From assembly GCA_017607445.1 (NCBI GenBank), contig JAEVHH010000001.1, positions 4,216,001 through 4,280,000 on the forward strand: a stretch of DNA of 64,000 bases, given 5' to 3'. Position 1 is the first letter of the stretch. Every line of letters starts with the position of its first letter. The notes beneath the pieces are model-generated. The model saw only the letters and a program-made list of their open reading frames with translations, made no database searches and was not told the DNA's origin. Positions 58,858 to 64,000 of the stretch are shown in pieces. The translations under genes and the position numbers were made by a program. Source of the DNA: Histoplasma ohiense (Eukaryota; Ascomycota; Eurotiomycetes; Onygenales; Ajellomycetaceae).

Positions 58858-60284
58858 CTATATGTAACTAACCTTAACGCCCATGCCTACAGTGCCACGA
58901 ATTTTCTGCCATCCAGAATGCATGGTTCTGCGGAGCCGGTTTCGGACATCTGCGCGTCTAAGCGCGATGAGGACACCGAAAACAATAAGGAGCGCACGCA
59001 AAAAGGATAGCGGACTCGCAGACATGTAGCGACGCATGTTCCTGAGTAGCGCAACCAGTAAACTGGCAAACATGCGCATTCGCCCCATGGCCTGGTTCGA
59101 CTGTTTCGACGCTTCAGTCGCTGAGGCTGAAGCTGCTTTAACGGCCTTTCTTGCAGGTTTGAGATTTCGACTTTTGCCCGAAGGAGTGCCGGCATTTGGA
59201 AGTTCATTCTCGATTCCGTAGTCGACTTCGCTGCCCATTCTTCGATGGACGTTCGTTACTTTTGCGACACGCGATTTCTCCGTAGCCGTCTTTTTCCCTG
59301 TAGGTAGTTTCTTCTTTGCCGCCTCTTGTCGCTGGCGTTCGAATTCCGCCTCCTTCTCGCGCTGGAGCTCTGCAGCCTGTATCTCACCTTGCTTTCTTTC
59401 CTCTCGTAGATTCTCCAACGTTTGAAGGAAGGCGTCTTTCCGCTCGTCGTCCAGAATCTCAGACAGGCTGATGAACTCCTTGGCGTAGTCCCATTCGTCG
59501 TTCCGAGGGAGGACATGCAGGGTGAAGAGCTCTAATATCCGGATCCGCGCCGACAGGTCCTTTGGCGTATCTGTCCCATTCGCATGCGATGCTCCATATT
59601 TTCGCTTCCTGGGCAGCGGTGAGTTCTCCACGTGAGCTGCGACGTCAAGGTTAGGTTGACTGGAGGAGGATAGGTAATGTTCGAGGTGCTGCTGATTGAG
59701 CTTCTGCGATGGTGCATGGGTAAGGAGCAGAGTAGCGCTGAACGGTAATGGCGAATGAAATGTCAGCGCTGTTCAAGATAAAATATTAAGCCTCCCTGTA
59801 CTGCATCCTCGATCGGAACTCACATGTTATAAACGACATCCGCATCTATGCAGCCATCCCTGCCTCCGTATCCCACCTGGGAGACGATGTTCCAGAGCTC
59901 ACCATCGCGGGCTTTGGAAGCCAAAGTTTTCCATTCATCTTTACCAAATTGTTTTATCCCCTCTTCAGCGCCGAGTTCGACAATGGCATTGAGAATGGAT
60001 ATGTACAGGGTCCAAACTTTTTTTTGGAGATTACTCGAGGCTGTAGCAATTGGAGCAAGGCCGTCTTCTTGATTATCTGGCGACAAAGGTGGAGTGATGA
60101 TGGGTTCAACAACTGATAACGCTTCTTGTAATCGGCGAGTGAGAAATAGCTCCGAGGACTGTTTGTAAACCTGGGATATTTGTTTGGAGGATGAGCGGGA
60201 TAGGGAGGAGCTGAGGGAGGAGATTGAGGAGGACATCAATCGCGGCGGCGTCGAAGCGTGTTGTTCGCTGTTCTCTGCCATCAT
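58858..60284 (-). CDS. Pex26-like tail-anchored peroxin
   Basis: Probable peroxisomal membrane anchor for the Pex1-Pex6 AAA complex (filamentous-fungal Pex26). Two exons, 59824-60284 and 58858-59737 (GTGAGT donor, CAG acceptor, phase 2), give 446 residues. After a Ser-rich start the helical segment ISQVYKQSSELFLTRRLQEA begins, and KKVWTLYISILNAIVEL and the AKEFISLSEILDDERKDAF stretch follow. A charged coiled-coil-like region (EREKEAEFERQRQEAAKKK) precedes a Lys/Ala-rich linker. A single hydrophobic span (SFLRALLIVFGVLIALRR) lies near residue 400, with a short basic tail, as expected for a tail-anchored protein. The family call is from resemblance by memory, so moderate. Confidence 0.6.
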
Positions 60285-61637
60285 GCAAGACTTGGGGTTG
60301 TCGGGTCGAAATGCTATGAGAAGAATTAGCTTCTGTCAGACGTAGCAACTTAGCAAGAATCCTTGTTGACTTGAAGAGCAGAACTCCTGCTTGGGCTGGC
60401 CGAGCCTCAGCATCCATCCTCGGTCAAAATGTGGATCACGAGATCCTCGTCATAGGGAACAAAAATTCAATCATTCAATCTATCTGTGGTAGTACATCTG
60501 AGGTACTTGAAAACCACGAACCACTAATCGAATCCAATTTTTCGATTTAGGCGACCAAATACCCTCATTCAAAAGACTTTGACAATTTGACCGAGTTGGA
60601 TGGTCCAGGGGGGGGGGTGTATTGTTGTAGAGTGGGGAGCTTTCATATCCCCTCTCTTCACTCTCCCACTTCTGGTCTAATTTTTTCCAAATTTATATGT
60701 GAAAGAGATCCATCTAATTTATTCTATTTTGGAAATTTCCTGACTCTAATTTGTTGAGTTGTTCATGCATTTGTCTTGATGAAAACTCAGATTGAACTCA
60801 GTGTTCTAAGTCACCAGTTGTCAAGTTCTGTTTCTGTTAGACCTCAAGGCGTGAAAGAAAATTGAGCTTAAAAGCTGTGCTAAATAGAGAATCCACCGTT
60901 TAGCCTAGCGGTAAAGCACTTGAATATCACAACTTCCTCTGATCTGGATGGGGTATCTGATCTGCGCAGTAAGAGCTTGCTGGGGATAGGTGTGAGCAAA
61001 CACAGCGGGGCTAGATTTTCCCATTCGCTCTCGCTCACCGTCTGTACGACTGACCTAGTCGATCACCAAGAGACCGTGTGGTTTGAACTTTGAAGAGAGC
61101 AAAGAAGCCCAATGGTAGGGAGCTCTCTGGAAAGGGCGGCTTGACTGAAGCTACTCACATTTGGGACATTTGTCTCTGTAACTTATCCACGCCTGGCGCC
61201 TGCATCTTTAGTCTTTAAGTTACCACAACAAGAGAATTCAAATCCATTGTCTCCTGCCCAAGATCGCCTGCAATTGTGGTGCAGACAAAAGGATCTTTTA
61301 TCACTTCCTGCTAGATCTGGTGGGAAACTGAGGTCACACTGCTGGGCGACTTCTTAACCAGCGACAATACCAAATCATCACAACCCCTCTTACATAGGAA
61401 GAGGACAATCCCCATCTCTTGTTTGTGTTGCTTATCTCCTGGGTTCTGAACACAGACTGACATGTTCTAAACTGGTTTCCATTTTCATCCATTTCTCTCA
61501 TTCAATCTCTTTCATTTCCCCTAGGTTTCTCATTCCTTTTAATCCATGAGTGAGCCCTGAGGAACCCCCAACTCTCCCTGGCTTTCTGTGTCCCATTTGC
61601 TCAATTTTCCATATCTGAACCTGCGTGTTTATCAAAT
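60285..61637. other. 1.35-kb divergent intergenic region
   Basis: Between the Pex26-like start (minus) and the ribonuclease start (plus). A run of nine G lies near 60609. TAGCCTAGCGGT at 60901-60912 resembles a tRNA A box, and weak B-box-like strings occur far downstream (61080, 61232). No tRNA folds. No protein gene seen. Confidence 0.45.
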
Positions 61638-63737
61638 ATGGACGTGACAATGCAATCGTTTAGCCAGCATCTACCTAGACTACTAAATGACCTGGCCGAG
61701 TCCACTTTCGTTGCCCTAGACCTAGAGTTTTCCGGAATCGTCGCAAGACAGTCTGGCCCTAATCCCGGAAGCGATCTGTGGGGAGAGAAACAAACTCTTC
61801 AGGCAAGATACGAGGAAGTTAAATATGCAGCTGAGACCTATCAGGTGTTGCAAATTGGCTTGACCTTTGCAAGGGAGGACACGGAGACTGGTCAGAGTGA
61901 TCGTGCGCGGTTGACCAAACTTTGGGTTTGATGCTAAATAGGAATAATAGGAACCTATGTGTTACGGCCTTATAACCTCCACTTGAATCCCGTGCTTGAC
62001 GAAAAATTAGGGGTTGAAAGACGATGGTCGTATCAAAGCCGTGGTTTGTATCCCCATATCAACAGGCAAATTTTACTGTTCCACCACCAATGAATGAGGT
62101 TTTACTGAATAAACAAAGCTGTCCAGTTTTTGATGAAAAATGGATTCCGAATGGAAGCACCGTTTGTAGAGGGGCTGCCATATCTGTCACGCCTCGAGGA
62201 AAAACAGGCGATGGAGAAATTAGCAGAGAGTGAGCCTGGCATCGCAAAAATCATGGATGTCAACACCAAAGACATGGACCCAGAATCCCAAGCCTTTTTA
62301 ACCCAGGTTCGCCGTCTGATTGACGCTTGGATTAACGAGGCAGGAGTAAGGAGATGATCGTTCTATTCATTCGAATGTCATCGCTAACGGCTGAAAGGAT
62401 AAGGAAGACTACCTCAACATTCCGGAACCTTGCCCTCTAGAAACTGGAAACACAGAAGACCTATTAGGAAGCTGGAGGTTCAGTCTAAACAGTTACCAAA
62501 AACGCTTGGTACATCAGCTGGTTCGGGTAGAGTATCCTTCGCTCGTCTCAATCGGTCGACAATCATTCGTACAAATCATTTCATACGACAAACAACGTGA
62601 GGAGAGGATACGTGTTGATAAATCGCGAGCTCTTCGAGAGAGGGTTATCCAAAAAACGGGGTTTCGATGGGTTGTTGAGGGCATGGTTGGAGGTGACCTC
62701 TCTGCAATGGACCCAAGGGGCTTTCATAGCTGTATCTCTAATTCCGCTCCAGTTAACACGAGCACGAGCGCCTTGTTGAGCTATTCTGACGACATACAGT
62801 TGAAATTAAAACCAAGGCGGCCTGTGTTGGTTGGGCATAACTTGTTCACTGACCTCATTAACTTTTACAAATGCTTCATTGGGGACCTTCCGGATCGCGT
62901 CGAAGATTTCAAGAACGCTATCCATGCTTTATTTCCCCTAGTTATTGACACGAAATATATGGCAACGCACAATTGTTCATCAATGACACCCTCATCGTCC
63001 CTGACAGAAATTCACGACAAACTGGCGCAGAGGAGGACTCCAAGAATACGTACGTTTTTTAACACAGCCCATATGGAGAATTGCATATTCTAACCGAGTG
63101 CAATTTAGTTCTCGATCCAGAATATGATAAATATGTTGACGAAAAGCCGCTCCACGAAGCGGGTTACGATAGCTTGCTCACAGCAAAGGTTCTGATCAGG
63201 CTGGCTGCGGAGTTGCTGGGAGAAGGAACTATTTCCAGCCCTTCCGCGCCTCCGATTACTCAGTCCATTGTTCTCGGTAGTTGGCCAAGGACTCCTCTGA
63301 AGACAACTTCAAGCATAAGAAAACGCATTGAAAATAAAGGTGAAAAACTCATAGACGTAGATGAGCCTGATTGCAGTGATTCCAAGAGCTTCTCCTCATC
63401 GACGTCGGTGATGTCAATTTTTAATAGACCGCCGATTAGGAAGGATAAATCAACGCCAAAACAAGCACCAGTGGATTGGAGGACAGAGAGCGAAGTCTGT
63501 CGTATTCGCTCCTTCTTTTCCGAACAACCTGCTGATGGCGAAAACGGTACTCTCAAAAGCCAGCTGCTATCTCTGGATTCCAATTCGCCTTTCCGAAAAC
63601 TTCGAGAGAAGGCCGTGAGTCAACGGAAGAGACAAAATTCAAGACTAATTCCTCCATTTTCCGATGATTTTTGGGATTCTTACGGAAACAAACTTCGAGT
63701 TTTTGGGACACTGGAAGAAATTTGTGACTTAAATTAA
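61638..63737 (+). CDS. PARN/CAF1-family 3'-5' exoribonuclease
   Basis: DEDD-type ribonuclease of the CAF1/PARN family (fungal relatives of PARN, including fission yeast Tri1), expected to trim 3' ends or poly(A) tails. Five exons: 61638-61890, 61951-62040, 62119-62345, 62398-63049 and 63109-63737, giving 616 residues. ExoI is LDLEFSG (D28, E30). RPYNLHLNPVLD and the APFVEGLPYLSREEE-like loop follow. ExoII is GHNLFTDLINFY and ExoIII is HEAGYDSLLTAKVLIRL (His and Asp). The last ~150 residues are Ser-rich and variable. The donor of intron 2 (GTGGTT at 62041) is weak but is the only one that restores frame. Substrate specificity cannot be told. Confidence 0.85.
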
Positions 63738-64000
63738 TCTTTTTAAGAGAAGGGAGCCCAATTCGCGCGACACGACTCAAAACGATTTGCACGAGGAGTT
63801 TAGATCCCTTTAAAGCATAATACAAATGTTTGAATTAAATATCTAAATTATTATCGGGGAGGTGAATAGAAGAACTGATGTATCCCGAATACATTGGTTC
63901 TGGAGGGCATATTTTTGTATGCAGTAGCTATCTAACCGTACACCTTAGAAGACGAAGGTACCGCTAGCGAAAATTGACCGCAATGACGGAATATCTTTCT

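Overview
The window is nuclear DNA from a filamentous ascomycete. Most protein genes carry short GT-AG introns (43 to about 290 nt), and the conserved genes (Pds5, Snf5/Sfh1, Rco1-like, Sfc1, twinfilin, Rds3, eL43) have the fungal form. A long AT-rich block full of decayed gypsy and LINE retrotransposons sits between GC-normal gene blocks. Gene content and this two-compartment layout suggest Onygenales, perhaps Ajellomycetaceae, where AT-rich gypsy isochores are known (Blastomyces). That placement is inference.

Left gene block (1-20.5 kb): a double-PHD Rco1-like subunit cut by the window edge (-), the PA2G4/Cdb4-type pseudo-aminopeptidase (-), an endonuclease/exonuclease/phosphatase enzyme (+), a Snf5/Sfh1 chromatin-remodelling subunit (+), the cohesin regulator Pds5 (-) and a DHA1-type MFS transporter (-).

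AT-rich block (about 20.6-39.5 kb): a MITE-like inverted repeat, a four-exon small secreted cysteine protein (+), a decayed duplicated exon (-), a stack of Ty3/gypsy LTRs and gag, RNase H and integrase relics in both orientations (23.0-30.8 kb), a full-length LINE with two open frames broken almost only by TGA (31.4-38.1 kb), and an antisense LINE remnant. The older gypsy DNA has lost nearly every CpG, CpC and GpG while CpA is plentiful. This is not the classical CpA-directed RIP pattern and is the most unusual signal in the window.

Right gene block (39.6-64 kb): a RING-PHD protein of the PHRF1/Asr1 type (-), ribosomal protein eL43 (-), a probable solo LTR, a saccharopine-dehydrogenase-like oxidoreductase (+), a pinin/SDK/memA-domain protein (-) head to head with the SF3b subunit Rds3/PHF5A (+), twinfilin (-), the mitochondrial succinate/fumarate carrier Sfc1 (-), an SBF-like (Rch1-type) membrane protein (+), a Pex26-like tail-anchored protein (-) and a PARN/CAF1-family DEDD ribonuclease (+). 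No operon-like organisation is expected or seen. Exon models were read by eye from splice signals and frame, and lengths sum to whole codons in every complete model.
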